A stretch of DNA of 64,000 nt from a virus. The notes beneath the pieces were generated by a model. That model did not search any database and was not told the origin of the DNA. It saw nothing but the letters and a program-made list of their open reading frames with translations. The position numbers were made by a program, and so were the translations under genes. Location: IMG/VR virus record IMGVR_UViG_3300021961_000063, positions 1 through 64,000 of that record. The stretch is one strand, 5' to 3'. Every line of letters begins with the position of its first letter. The first letter of the stretch is position 1. This document shows, piece after piece, positions 18,246 to 26,974 of this stretch.

Positions 18246-18881
18246 ATGGCCTATTATCCAAAATCCCAAATAAAAACAAACTTATACACTAATGGTACCC
18301 TCTTTGTTTTGTATTCTGGAGCACCTTACGTAGGATATTACTATAAAACCTCAAAAGGCCAATTCTTTTCAGGCAAAACCCCTCAAGATTTACCCCAATT
18401 TGAATTAACAGACAAAACGGATCAACCTATAGGAGGATTTCCCCAACAACAAAACCCACTATTTGACTCTCAATTTACCGAATATAATTATTCTTCATCT
18501 TTTCAAACTTTTGGGGAATATAATGCTTCTGTTTACCCTCAGTATAATCTAGAGTTTTTGAAACCAACTCCCTCTAGCATAAGCCCAAAACCAACCCCAG
18601 AAGAATATAAAATTGGAGAATTTAGAAGGTATTTTCTTAAAAAAACAAACCAAATACAATATATTGAAGTAAATAAAACTACATTTAATAGCATTGTTAA
18701 AAAAGAACCAACATATGATTGGACGCTATATTATCCTTTTTTTATAACGTGGCAATTAACAGGGAACAAAGAAAAAGTAGCTGAAGTAAATAGAAATATT
18801 ACTTTATTAGCTATGAAAAATCAAAAATTACCTCATTTAGATGAGTATCTCCAATATAATTGGACAAAATATTACCAATAA
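18246..18881 (+). CDS. Hypothetical structural protein
   Basis: A 211-residue protein, rich in Tyr, Phe, Pro and Gln, with repeated YxY clusters (GYYYKTSKGQFFSGK, YNASVYPQYNLEF). No membrane segment. It begins 11 nt after the CHAP hub and ends the tail operon before a host-type promoter. Likely a baseplate or tail-associated protein from context; family not recognised. Confidence 0.6.
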   Translation: MAYYPKSQIKTNLYTNGTLFVLYSGAPYVGYYYKTSKGQFFSGKTPQDLPQFELTDKTDQPIGGFPQQQNPLFDSQFTEYNYSSSFQTFGEYNASVYPQYNLEFLKPTPSSISPKPTPEEYKIGEFRRYFLKKTNQIQYIEVNKTTFNSIVKKEPTYDWTLYYPFFITWQLTGNKEKVAEVNRNITLLAMKNQKLPHLDEYLQYNWTKYYQ

Positions 18882-18882
18882 T

Positions 18883-18913
18883 TTGGTATTATAAAATCCC
18901 AATATTATATTGA
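18883..18913 (+). promoter_or_regulatory. Host-type promoter TTG-N20-TATATTGA
   Basis: TTG at 18883-18885, 20-nt spacer, TATATTGA at 18906-18913, then AAGGTT and ATG at 18928. Fits the Bacteroidota -33/-7 consensus. It marks the switch from tail to replication genes. Confidence 0.7.
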
Positions 18914-18927
18914 TATCAATCAAGGTT

Positions 18928-20217
18928 ATGTTTTGGTTGATAGAGACAGAAGAGCAATTGGATTATTTAAAACAAAAGCCAATACAAGAGGCATTTGTTG
19001 AAATTATTCCGTATCATGACAACGTTCATCCCGCTATTAATGGGTTGTCTCTAGTGTATATTAGACCGTTTAATGACACGAAAGGTTATATGTTATGTGT
19101 TGACCATAGTGAGGGTTTCTCGCTTAATAAAACGGTTATAGACGGTATACTACAAGATATAGAGCGTATATGGGTACGCGATAAAAAATCGGCATTATAT
19201 TATTTTCCAATTAAAAGCTTGCTCGACCTATCCATAATCTCTCCTACGTATATACAAGATCCCCCACAAGCACATACCTATTTTTACTCCAAATATCCGG
19301 ATTATCCGAATACTAATAAACTTGTGCCAATCACTAAGCACTATGAAAGGTGTCAACATATGTATGAGCACGTTCGTAGTGTAATCCCCCAAGAATTACC
19401 ACCCTATTTTGATTTTTACAACAACAAGGTAGTATTGGCATTCTTTGGAATTGAAAAGAACGGAATTAATATAGATAAAAATACATTTGACAAACACTAT
19501 GAACCAAACCGCGAATTTTATTCAGTCAAAGACAATCGAGTATTTACCAGTTACAATCTATCTACAACAACTCGTAGACCAAGTAACTCTTTCAATGGCA
19601 TTAATTTTGCCGCTTTAAATAAAGAAAATGGCTCAAGGAGAAGCTACATATCGAAGTATGGATTCGTGGAGTTCGATATTAGTGCATACCATCCCCATCT
19701 TGCTGCTCGTTTGGTTGCCATGGATTTTCATGGACAAGACGTACACCAAACATTCGCGAACCTCTATGGTGTCACATACAAAGAAGCAAAAGAGCTCACG
19801 TTTAAGCAGCTCTATGGTGGAGTATTTAAAGAGTACGCGCATCTGGAATTTTTTCAAAAAGTAAGTAAATTTATTGACGAAAACTGGAAGGAGTTTAACA
19901 GTTCGGGGAAAGTTATTGTGCCGATTTCGGGATATGTTTTTGAAAAGGACAAGCTGGATAATATGAATCCGCAGAAACTTTTTAATTATATGTTACAGAA
20001 TGTGGAGTCGGCAGTCAACACTTACATTTTGATGGACATTCATAGATTGTTGAAAGGTAAACAGACAAAAATAGTATTATATACGTACGATTCGTTTTTA
20101 TTTGAATTAGGAAAAGACGAAAAAGATATTGAAATTGAGATACAAAAAATATTTGAAAAATATAAATTAATGACAAAAAGCAGTTATGGAAACAATTATG
20201 ACTTTGGAGCAAACTAG
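18928..20217 (+). CDS. Small family-A-like DNA polymerase domain protein
   Basis: About 429 residues from the ATG at 18928. The frame is open from a TTG at 18910, but that lies inside the promoter. The second half carries motifs laid out as in family-A polymerases. Motif A is FVEFDISAYHPHLAARL (Asp near 249), motif B is KELTFKQLYGG (Lys and Tyr-Gly near 287-297) and motif C is LYTYDSFLFE (Asp near 388). The usual HDE of motif C is YDS, so one acidic residue differs. No clear 3'-5' exonuclease motifs appear in the N-terminal half. A PolB replicase is encoded at 40767, so this may be a repair, translesion or primer-type enzyme. Codons with G/C in third position (CTC, GCG, CCG, CTG) are commoner than in its neighbours, hinting at separate origin. 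Confidence 0.65.
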   Translation: MFWLIETEEQLDYLKQKPIQEAFVEIIPYHDNVHPAINGLSLVYIRPFNDTKGYMLCVDHSEGFSLNKTVIDGILQDIERIWVRDKKSALYYFPIKSLLDLSIISPTYIQDPPQAHTYFYSKYPDYPNTNKLVPITKHYERCQHMYEHVRSVIPQELPPYFDFYNNKVVLAFFGIEKNGINIDKNTFDKHYEPNREFYSVKDNRVFTSYNLSTTTRRPSNSFNGINFAALNKENGSRRSYISKYGFVEFDISAYHPHLAARLVAMDFHGQDVHQTFANLYGVTYKEAKELTFKQLYGGVFKEYAHLEFFQKVSKFIDENWKEFNSSGKVIVPISGYVFEKDKLDNMNPQKLFNYMLQNVESAVNTYILMDIHRLLKGKQTKIVLYTYDSFLFELGKDEKDIEIEIQKIFEKYKLMTKSSYGNNYDFGAN

Positions 20218-20650
20218 ACATATGTATAAGGGATACGATTTTGATCTAACCAATACAACAGACGTGAATAATAAGTTATTTTGTACTTTTACTAGTTTAG
20301 CAGATTTAGATACACTAGTAGATGGAATTACAAGCTCCTACTCTATAATGTATAACAAGATGTTTGTTTTGTACGTAAAAAGTACAGACGAATATGTTAT
20401 TACTTATAATGTAGAACAAGGCAACGTAAGTGATATTCCTGAAAATACTATTTTAGTACATAGAAAGAAAGATTCTAATACACTCTATACTATCAATGCT
20501 CTAAATGAGTTGATTAAAAAATTAAATGGTGGTGTTGTTGACCCATCTTATAGAGTAAATTGGCAACATTATAGAAACTGTATTTTGTTAACCAACCATA
20601 ACGAGTTGAAACAATTGAATACAAAAATCTATAAGATTGTTGAACTTTAA
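20186..20650 (+). CDS. Hypothetical protein overlapping the polymerase-like gene
   Basis: A 154-residue frame whose first ATG lies 32 nt inside the upstream gene. A second ATG at 20222, 5 nt after that gene's stop, would give 142 residues and is an equally good start. The protein is mixed alpha/beta with no membrane segment (MFVLYVKSTDEYVITYNVEQ, NTLYTINALNELIKKLNGG). It is probably co-transcribed with the polymerase. Function unknown. Confidence 0.6.
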   Translation: METIMTLEQTRHMYKGYDFDLTNTTDVNNKLFCTFTSLADLDTLVDGITSSYSIMYNKMFVLYVKSTDEYVITYNVEQGNVSDIPENTILVHRKKDSNTLYTINALNELIKKLNGGVVDPSYRVNWQHYRNCILLTNHNELKQLNTKIYKIVEL

Positions 20651-20651
20651 C

Positions 20652-20682
20652 TTGGTTTTATAACCTCCCCTTCTTACATTCC
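20652..20682 (+). promoter_or_regulatory. Host-type promoter TTG-N20-TACATTCC
   Basis: TTG at 20652-20654, 20-nt spacer, TACATTCC at 20675-20682, upstream of the SSB ATG at 20707. The -7 box is a weaker match (TAnnTT only). Confidence 0.55.
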
Positions 20683-20706
20683 CATCGAAACTTAATTACA
20701 AGATTT

Positions 20707-21552
20707 ATGGATATTAATGCTATTAAACAACGACTAAATGCTTTACAGTCGACCGGAAACTCAGGCAAGAAAGAAAAAATCGATTACACAAAAGTTTATT
20801 GGAAACCAAGGGAAGAAGGAAAGTACCAAATTCGTATTGTACCTTCAAAATTGGATCCCCAAAATCCTTTTAAAGAGTGTTTCGTACACTATGGATTCGC
20901 TAAGTACCCTATCTTTGCTTTGACTAATTGGGGTGAAAAAGACCCTGTTGTAGAATTTGCTTCTCAACTTCGTAAAACTAATGACAAGGAAAACTGGTCT
21001 TTGGCTAAAAAAATCGAGCCAAAAATGCGAGTTTATGCTCCTGTTGTAGTACGTGGTGAAGAAGAAAAAGGCGTACGCCTTTGGGAATTTGGTAAAGAAA
21101 TTTACATGCAATTGTTAGGAATTGCTGATGATGAGGATTATGGTGATTTCACTGATGTTAACGAAGGTCGCGACTTTACAGTTGAGGCCGTTAAAGGTGA
21201 TATTGCTGGACGTATTGGTTTGAAAACTTCAATCCGTATCAAACCTAAAACAACTCCTTTGAGTGCTGATGCTTCACAAATTGAAACTTTCCTTTCAGAA
21301 CAACCAAACATTTTGGAACTCCAGCGTCAACGTACCTATGAGGAATTAAAAGAAATTCTCCAAAATTGGTTGTCACCTGAAGAGCCAGAAGAAGGTTCAA
21401 TTATCGATGATGAAAATGAGCCTGAAGTAGAAGAAGCAGTAACAGCAAATGCTAAAGCTTATACTTTAAAACAGCCTTTGGCTCCTAAAGCAACAAAAGC
21501 AGATCAATTTGATTCTTTGTTTGAAGACGAAGATGATGGTTTGCCTTTCTAA
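20707..21552 (+). CDS. Single-stranded DNA-binding protein (gp32-like)
   Basis: A 281-residue ssDNA-binding protein that would coat replicating strands and recruit partners. The N-terminus is basic and helical. The core has VYWKPREEGKYQIRIVPSK and the conserved FVHYGF segment, as in gp32-type proteins. The C-terminal 60 residues are acidic and end DEDDGLPF, like the protein-interaction tip of bacterial SSB (DDDIPF). I see no zinc-binding cysteine cluster of the T4 gp32 type. It starts a run with UvsX, nuclease and helicase, the core T4-type recombination and replication set. Confidence 0.85.
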   Translation: MDINAIKQRLNALQSTGNSGKKEKIDYTKVYWKPREEGKYQIRIVPSKLDPQNPFKECFVHYGFAKYPIFALTNWGEKDPVVEFASQLRKTNDKENWSLAKKIEPKMRVYAPVVVRGEEEKGVRLWEFGKEIYMQLLGIADDEDYGDFTDVNEGRDFTVEAVKGDIAGRIGLKTSIRIKPKTTPLSADASQIETFLSEQPNILELQRQRTYEELKEILQNWLSPEEPEEGSIIDDENEPEVEEAVTANAKAYTLKQPLAPKATKADQFDSLFEDEDDGLPF

Positions 21553-21565
21553 TTAAATTAAATTT

Positions 21566-22648
21566 ATGGCTAGAACTAAGAAAAGCGAATCGCTAACGGC
21601 TGCCGTCTCCGCTGAGATTAAAGCCAATTTCAACCTTGATAAATTCAAGGAGAAAAAAATGCTTAACAGCAATGTTAAGTTTAAAGAACAAAAGTGGATT
21701 CCCCTTAGTCCTGCATTTCAAGAAGTAACAAGTGTGCCTGGCATTCCTGCTGGGCACATTGTTCTACTTCGTGGACATAGTGATACAGGCAAAACTACTG
21801 CTTTAATTGAAGCAGCAGTTAGTGCTCAAAAAGCAGGTGTATTACCTGTATTCATTGTTACTGAAATGAAATGGAACTGGGAACACGCTGTACAGATGGG
21901 ATTGCAAGTTGAAACTGAAGTAGACGAAGAAACAGGTGAGGTAACTAACTTTAAAGGTTTCTTTTTGTATGCTGACAGAGAAAGTTTGCACACTATTGAA
22001 GATGTATCAGCATTTATTTTAGATTTGTTAGATGAACAGAAAAAAGGTAATTTGCCTTACGATTTGTGTTTCTTCTGGGACTCAATTGGTTCAATTCCTT
22101 GTGAAATGTCTGTTAAATCAAACAAAAATAACAACGAATGGAATGCTGGGGCAATGTCAACTCAATTTGGAAATAACGTAAACCAAAAAATCACACTTTC
22201 CAGGAAGGAATCTTCACCTTACACAAATACTCTGGTTTGCGTTAACAAAGTATGGACAGCAAAAGCAGAAGTACCTATGGGTCAACCTAAGTTGATGAAC
22301 AAAGGTGGTTTTGCTATGTGGTTTGATGCTACGTTTGTAATTACTTTTGGTAATATTTCAAATGCTGGTACCTCTAAAATTAAAGCGATTAAAGATGGTA
22401 AGCAAGTTGAATTTGCTAAACGTACTAACATCCAAATTGATAAAAACCACATCAATGGTATTACTACTCGTGGTAAAATCATTATGACTCCTCATGGCTT
22501 TATTAATGATACCGATAAGGAAATCAAAGGCTATAAGGATGATCATGCTAGTGAATGGAGTAAAATTCTTGGTGGAATGGATTTTGATATCTTTGAAGAA
22601 GATGAACAATTCGAAACCATGAATATTTTTGAACAAGAGCCAGATTAA
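21566..22648 (+). CDS. uvsX: UvsX/RecA-like recombinase
   Basis: A 360-residue RecA-family ATPase. Walker A is GHSDTGKTT at about residues 70-78, followed by a Walker B-like LCFFWDSIGSIP near 170. The central domain matches phage UvsX (NNEWNAGAMSTQFGNNVNQKI). It would load on SSB-coated DNA for strand exchange and recombination-dependent replication. It lies 13 nt after the SSB gene and shares its transcript. Acidic C-terminus. Confidence 0.85.
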   Translation: MARTKKSESLTAAVSAEIKANFNLDKFKEKKMLNSNVKFKEQKWIPLSPAFQEVTSVPGIPAGHIVLLRGHSDTGKTTALIEAAVSAQKAGVLPVFIVTEMKWNWEHAVQMGLQVETEVDEETGEVTNFKGFFLYADRESLHTIEDVSAFILDLLDEQKKGNLPYDLCFFWDSIGSIPCEMSVKSNKNNNEWNAGAMSTQFGNNVNQKITLSRKESSPYTNTLVCVNKVWTAKAEVPMGQPKLMNKGGFAMWFDATFVITFGNISNAGTSKIKAIKDGKQVEFAKRTNIQIDKNHINGITTRGKIIMTPHGFINDTDKEIKGYKDDHASEWSKILGGMDFDIFEEDEQFETMNIFEQEPD

Positions 22649-22685
22649 TTAGGCTATTGTCAAAAAATTTATTACATTTACGACC

Positions 22686-23723
22686 ATGAAAAAGAGTGAA
22701 TTACTAAACCTCCTAGACCAAATGGATAAGCAGGAAGATGCCCCTGCTAACCCCCATGAAAGAGTATTACTAATCGATGGGTTAAATTTGTTCTTTAGGA
22801 ACTTTGCGATGATGAACTTTGTGAACGAAACTGGTGTTCACATTGGTGGTCTAGGAGGTTTTATTCGCTCACTAAATTCCCTTATTAATCAAATTCAACC
22901 AACCTCCGTTTATGTTGTGTTTGATGGAGTAGGATCTTCAACAAACCGTAAAAATATGCTTCCAGAATACAAATCAGGTCGTAACTTGGTTCGTATTACT
23001 AACTGGGACGTGTTTGAAAGTTTAGAAGATGAACATGATGCTAAAGTAGATCAAATTGTTCGTTTGATTCATTATTTAAAGTGTTTACCTGTTAAAACTC
23101 TAAGCTTAGATAAGGTAGAGGCCGATGATATTATCGCATATTTAAGTGATATATTACCTAATAAACACAATTCCCAAGTATTCATCGTCTCCAATGACAA
23201 AGACTTTGTCCAATTAGTAAACGATAAAGTTATACTCTATCGTCCCGCTGAAAAAGAATTTTACACACCTCAAACTGTAAAAAATAATTTTGGAATATTA
23301 GCTGAAAACTTTATCATTTATAAAACACTTTTAGGAGACCAATCAGATAAAGTAGCTGGAGTAAAAGGTTTAGGTGAAAAAGGTGTTTTGAAAAAATTTC
23401 CTGAATTAGCAGAACGACACATTAGTTTTCAAGAATTAATAGAAATTTGTGCTTCTAAACATAAAGAACACGTTGTGTATTCAAGAGTAGTATTTGATAT
23501 GGAGCGACTTGAAAACAATTTCCGAATTATGGATTTAGAAAATCCTTTGATTGATGATAATGATAGAGAGTATATGAATTCTTCTGTAGAAGAACCCACT
23601 CCAGCTTTGAATGTTGAAGCCTTTTTACGACTTTACAATGAGGATGGATTAGGTAAACTAATCAAAAATCCAGAATTTATATTGAACGACACTTACAAAA
23701 TATTAAACAGTTTTAGAAAATAA
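22686..23723 (+). CDS. 5'-3' exonuclease / RNase H (FEN-like, T4 Rnh type)
   Basis: A 345-residue FEN-family nuclease that would remove RNA primers and flaps. It has VLLIDGLNLFFRNF near 28-41, VYVVFDGVGSS, YKSGR, and the acidic metal site VEADDIIAYLSD near 143-154. FIVSNDKDFVQLV follows, then the helix-hairpin-helix region LLGDQSDKVAGVKGLGEKG near 218-236. Overall size and order of motifs fit T4 RNase H. A degenerate promoter-like TACATTTA (22673-22680, with TAG rather than TTG 20 nt upstream) precedes it. Confidence 0.82.
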   Translation: MKKSELLNLLDQMDKQEDAPANPHERVLLIDGLNLFFRNFAMMNFVNETGVHIGGLGGFIRSLNSLINQIQPTSVYVVFDGVGSSTNRKNMLPEYKSGRNLVRITNWDVFESLEDEHDAKVDQIVRLIHYLKCLPVKTLSLDKVEADDIIAYLSDILPNKHNSQVFIVSNDKDFVQLVNDKVILYRPAEKEFYTPQTVKNNFGILAENFIIYKTLLGDQSDKVAGVKGLGEKGVLKKFPELAERHISFQELIEICASKHKEHVVYSRVVFDMERLENNFRIMDLENPLIDDNDREYMNSSVEEPTPALNVEAFLRLYNEDGLGKLIKNPEFILNDTYKILNSFRK

Positions 23724-23728
23724 GTTAT

Positions 23729-25090
23729 ATGACATTAAATAATCTAAGTGCTTATGGAACCGGATTCCAAATCAAAGTACTATCATCCTTGCTAACACAC
23801 AAGGAATTTCTCTTGAATATTCAAGATGTGTTAAGTGAGGAATATTTTGATAACAGTGCACACCGCTGGATCATTAAACAAATCCTAGAATATTTCCAAA
23901 AATACCATACCTGTCCTTCAATGGATGTTTTAAAGGTAGAATTGAAAAAAATTGATAACGAAGTACTTCAAGTATCAATCAAAGAACAACTTCGTGAAGC
24001 TTATAAAGCATCAGATGAAGATCTTAAGTATGTAGAGGAAGAATTTTCTAATTTTTGTAAAAACCAACAGCTTAAAAAGGCGTTGTTAACAAGCGTAGAT
24101 TTCCTAAATGCGGGAGACTATGATTCAATCAGAACAATGATTGATAACGCATTAAAAGCGGGTCAAGACAAAAACATGGGCCACGAGTACAATAAAGATG
24201 TTGAATCTCGTTATCGTGAAGACCAAAGAAAAACAATCCCAACTCCTTGGGATCCCTTTAATGAACTACTGATGGGTGGTTTAGGTGGAGGAGACTTTGG
24301 TTTGATTTTTGGTAATCCTGGTGGTGGTAAATCTTGGAGTTTAGTAGCACTAGGTGGTTATGCTGTAAAATTAGGTTATAATGTTCTCCATTATACTCTA
24401 GAATTAGGAGCTGATTATGTAGGTCGTCGTTATGATGCTTTTTTTACCAACATTTCTGTACAAACAATAAACAATTATAGAGACAAAATCGAATCAGCTG
24501 TATCACAACTTCAGGGACAACTGATTATTAAAGAATACGCAACTGGCAAAGCTTCCATTGGAACTATCGAGACTCATATTAAAAAATGTATTGATTTAGA
24601 TTTCAAACCAGACCTAGTAATTATCGACTATGTTGATCTTCTTCGTTCAAAAAAGAAGTCTATTGACCGTAAGGGAGAAATTGATGATATTTATATTAGT
24701 ACGAAGGGGCTTGCTAGAGAATTAAACCTTCCTATTTGGAGCGTTTCTCAAGTAAACCGAGCTGGTGCGAAAGATGATATTATTGAAGGTGATAAAGCTG
24801 CTGGTAGCTATGATAAAATGATGGTTACCGATGTTGCTATATCCCTTTCTCGTAAACGTCAAGACAAAGTAAATGGGACAGGAAGATTTCACATTATGAA
24901 AAATCGCTACGGTATGGACGGCCTAACGTTCTCAGTGAAAGCAGATACTTCCACAGGACATTTTGAAGTATCAACCCATATTGAAGACGAAGATGATGAT
25001 ATCATGACCCCAGCACCAAAAATGAATGGTATCGATTCAATAGACAAAGCCCTTATCAAACAAAGATTTTTCGAATTACACACAGACTAA
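23729..25090 (+). CDS. Replicative DNA helicase (DnaB/gp41-like)
   Basis: A 453-residue hexameric helicase. The N-terminal DnaB-type helical domain covers about 1-150. The RecA-like core has PWDPFNELLMGGLGGGDFG, then Walker A GNPGGGKSW near 194-202, Walker B LVIIDYVDLLRS near 293-304, and a sensor region with SQVNRAGAKD. It would unwind DNA at the phage fork with PolB, clamp and SSB. It follows the nuclease gene by 5 nt. Confidence 0.85.
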   Translation: MTLNNLSAYGTGFQIKVLSSLLTHKEFLLNIQDVLSEEYFDNSAHRWIIKQILEYFQKYHTCPSMDVLKVELKKIDNEVLQVSIKEQLREAYKASDEDLKYVEEEFSNFCKNQQLKKALLTSVDFLNAGDYDSIRTMIDNALKAGQDKNMGHEYNKDVESRYREDQRKTIPTPWDPFNELLMGGLGGGDFGLIFGNPGGGKSWSLVALGGYAVKLGYNVLHYTLELGADYVGRRYDAFFTNISVQTINNYRDKIESAVSQLQGQLIIKEYATGKASIGTIETHIKKCIDLDFKPDLVIIDYVDLLRSKKKSIDRKGEIDDIYISTKGLARELNLPIWSVSQVNRAGAKDDIIEGDKAAGSYDKMMVTDVAISLSRKRQDKVNGTGRFHIMKNRYGMDGLTFSVKADTSTGHFEVSTHIEDEDDDIMTPAPKMNGIDSIDKALIKQRFFELHTD

Positions 25091-25105
25091 ATTATTAAAA
25101 AAACA

Positions 25106-26962
25106 ATGTTAACAACAGAATCACAAATTTTGTCGGAAATTACTACCCATCTTAAGTATGCCAAGTACGTACCTGAAAAAAACAGACGTGAAACTTGGGA
25201 TGAGTTGGTTACCCGAAACAAAGAAATGCACCTAGAAAAATTTCCTCAATTGGCAGAGGAAATCGAAGCAGCCTACAAGTATGTTTATGACAAAAAGGTA
25301 TTACCCTCAATGCGTTCAATGCAATTTGCTGGTAAACCCATTGGAATAAACAATGCTCGTATTTTTAACTGCTCTTATTTACCAATCGATGATTACAGAG
25401 CTTTTTCTGAAATCATGTTCTTATTACTTTCAGGATGTGGAGTAGGGTATTCCGTTCAAACCCACCACGTAGAAAAATTACCTGAAGTAAGAAAACCACT
25501 TAAGTGGAAACGTTATTTAGTAGGTGATTCTATTGAAGGTTGGGCTGATGCTGTTCGTATGTTGACTAAAGCTTATTTTGGTTATACGTCTACTGGTCCG
25601 TTGTTTGATTTTAGAGATATTCGTCCTAAAGGTGCTTCTTTGATTACTGTTGGTGGTAAAGCACCTGGTCCTGAACCTTTGAAAATTGCTTTAGTACACG
25701 TACAAGCTATTTTAGATCGTAAAAAAGATGGTGAAAGATTAACAACTTTAGAAGCCCACGACATTATTTGTCATTTGGCTGATGCTGTATTATCTGGTGG
25801 TATTCGTAGAGCAGCCCTTATTGCTTTGTTTAATTTAGACGACCAAGATATGTTGACTTGTAAATTTGGCAACTGGTGGGAAAATAACCCACAACGTGGC
25901 CGCTCAAACAACTCAGCTGTATTGTTACGTAGTAAAATTGACAAAGATACATTTTTGGACTTGTGGAAGAAAATTGAAGCATCTAATAGTGGAGAACCTG
26001 GTTTCTTATTTACAAATGATAAAGATGCAGGTACTAACCCTTGTGCTGAAATCAATTTGAAGCCAAACCAATTCTGTAACTTGTGTGAAATCAATGCTTC
26101 GGATTTGACTACACAAGAAGAATACAATGCACGAGCTAAAGCAGCTGCCTTTATTGGTACATTACAAGCCTCTTATACTGATTTCCATTACTTGAGAGAT
26201 ATTTGGAGAAAAACAACTGAAAAAGAAGCATTGTTAGGTATTGGTATGACAGGTATTGCTTCAGGAGCTGTATTTAATTTGAATATGAAAGAAGCAGCTA
26301 AAGTGGCTGTTGAAGAAAATGCTAGAATGGCTGAAGTTTTAGGTATTAATAAAGCAGCACGTGTTACTACAGTTAAACCTTCAGGTACTACATCTTTAGT
26401 ATTAGGCACAAGTTCAGGTATTCACGCTTGGCATGATGATTATTATATGCGTCGAATCCGTTTAGGTAAAAATGAGGCATTGTATCAATATCTTGCTATT
26501 TATCATCCTGAAATGTTGGAAGATGATTTCTTTAAACCTGAAATCCAAGCAGTAGTATCTGTACCACAACGTGCTCCCGAAAATGCTATCACACGTAGTG
26601 AGTCAGCTATGGATTTGTTAGAGCGTATTAAAACAATTAACAAAAATTGGATTAAACCCGGTCACAGAAAAGGGGCCAACATGCATAACGTATCCGCTAC
26701 AGTTACTATTAAACAAGATGAATGGGATACTGTAGGTGAGTGGTTGTATGAAAACAAAGAATATTTTACAGCTTTGTCTTTCTTACCTGAGGATTTGGGT
26801 ACATACAAACAAGCTCCTTTTGAAACCATTACTAAAGAAGAATTTGATTCTGCTGTTGAATCATTACACGCTGTAGATTTATCAAAAGTCATTGAGATGG
26901 CTGATAATACTGCGTTAATGGACCAAGCCGCCTGTGCTGGTGGAGCTTGTGAAGTTGTCTAA
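25106..26962 (+). CDS. nrdJ: Class II (B12-dependent) ribonucleoside-triphosphate reductase
   Basis: A 618-residue adenosylcobalamin-type ribonucleotide reductase that would make dNTPs without oxygen dependence. C89 (FNCSY) and C324 are the likely disulfide pair. C313 and E315 (NPCAEI) are the thiyl and general-acid pair, with the spacing of the Lactobacillus leichmannii enzyme. SGGIRRAALIAL and GMTGIASG are family segments, and the C-terminus has a CAGGAC pair for re-reduction. It is shorter than the 739-aa Lactobacillus enzyme. There is no NrdA/NrdB gene in the window. A thioredoxin encoded at 33834 is a likely reductant. Confidence 0.85.
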   Translation: MLTTESQILSEITTHLKYAKYVPEKNRRETWDELVTRNKEMHLEKFPQLAEEIEAAYKYVYDKKVLPSMRSMQFAGKPIGINNARIFNCSYLPIDDYRAFSEIMFLLLSGCGVGYSVQTHHVEKLPEVRKPLKWKRYLVGDSIEGWADAVRMLTKAYFGYTSTGPLFDFRDIRPKGASLITVGGKAPGPEPLKIALVHVQAILDRKKDGERLTTLEAHDIICHLADAVLSGGIRRAALIALFNLDDQDMLTCKFGNWWENNPQRGRSNNSAVLLRSKIDKDTFLDLWKKIEASNSGEPGFLFTNDKDAGTNPCAEINLKPNQFCNLCEINASDLTTQEEYNARAKAAAFIGTLQASYTDFHYLRDIWRKTTEKEALLGIGMTGIASGAVFNLNMKEAAKVAVEENARMAEVLGINKAARVTTVKPSGTTSLVLGTSSGIHAWHDDYYMRRIRLGKNEALYQYLAIYHPEMLEDDFFKPEIQAVVSVPQRAPENAITRSESAMDLLERIKTINKNWIKPGHRKGANMHNVSATVTIKQDEWDTVGEWLYENKEYFTALSFLPEDLGTYKQAPFETITKEEFDSAVESLHAVDLSKVIEMADNTALMDQAACAGGACEVV

Positions 26963-26970
26963 TATTTATC
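26961..26970 (+). promoter_or_regulatory. Putative late promoter box AATATTTATC
   Basis: AATATTTATC overlaps the stop of the reductase gene, 4 nt before the ATG at 26975. The core matches; the flank (CAGAT) does not. Confidence 0.4.
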
Positions 26971-26974
26971 AGAT

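Noticed and set aside
18910-18927. TTG start for the polymerase-like gene.
   Set aside because: It falls within the -7 box of the promoter; the ATG at 18928 after AAGGTT is the natural start.
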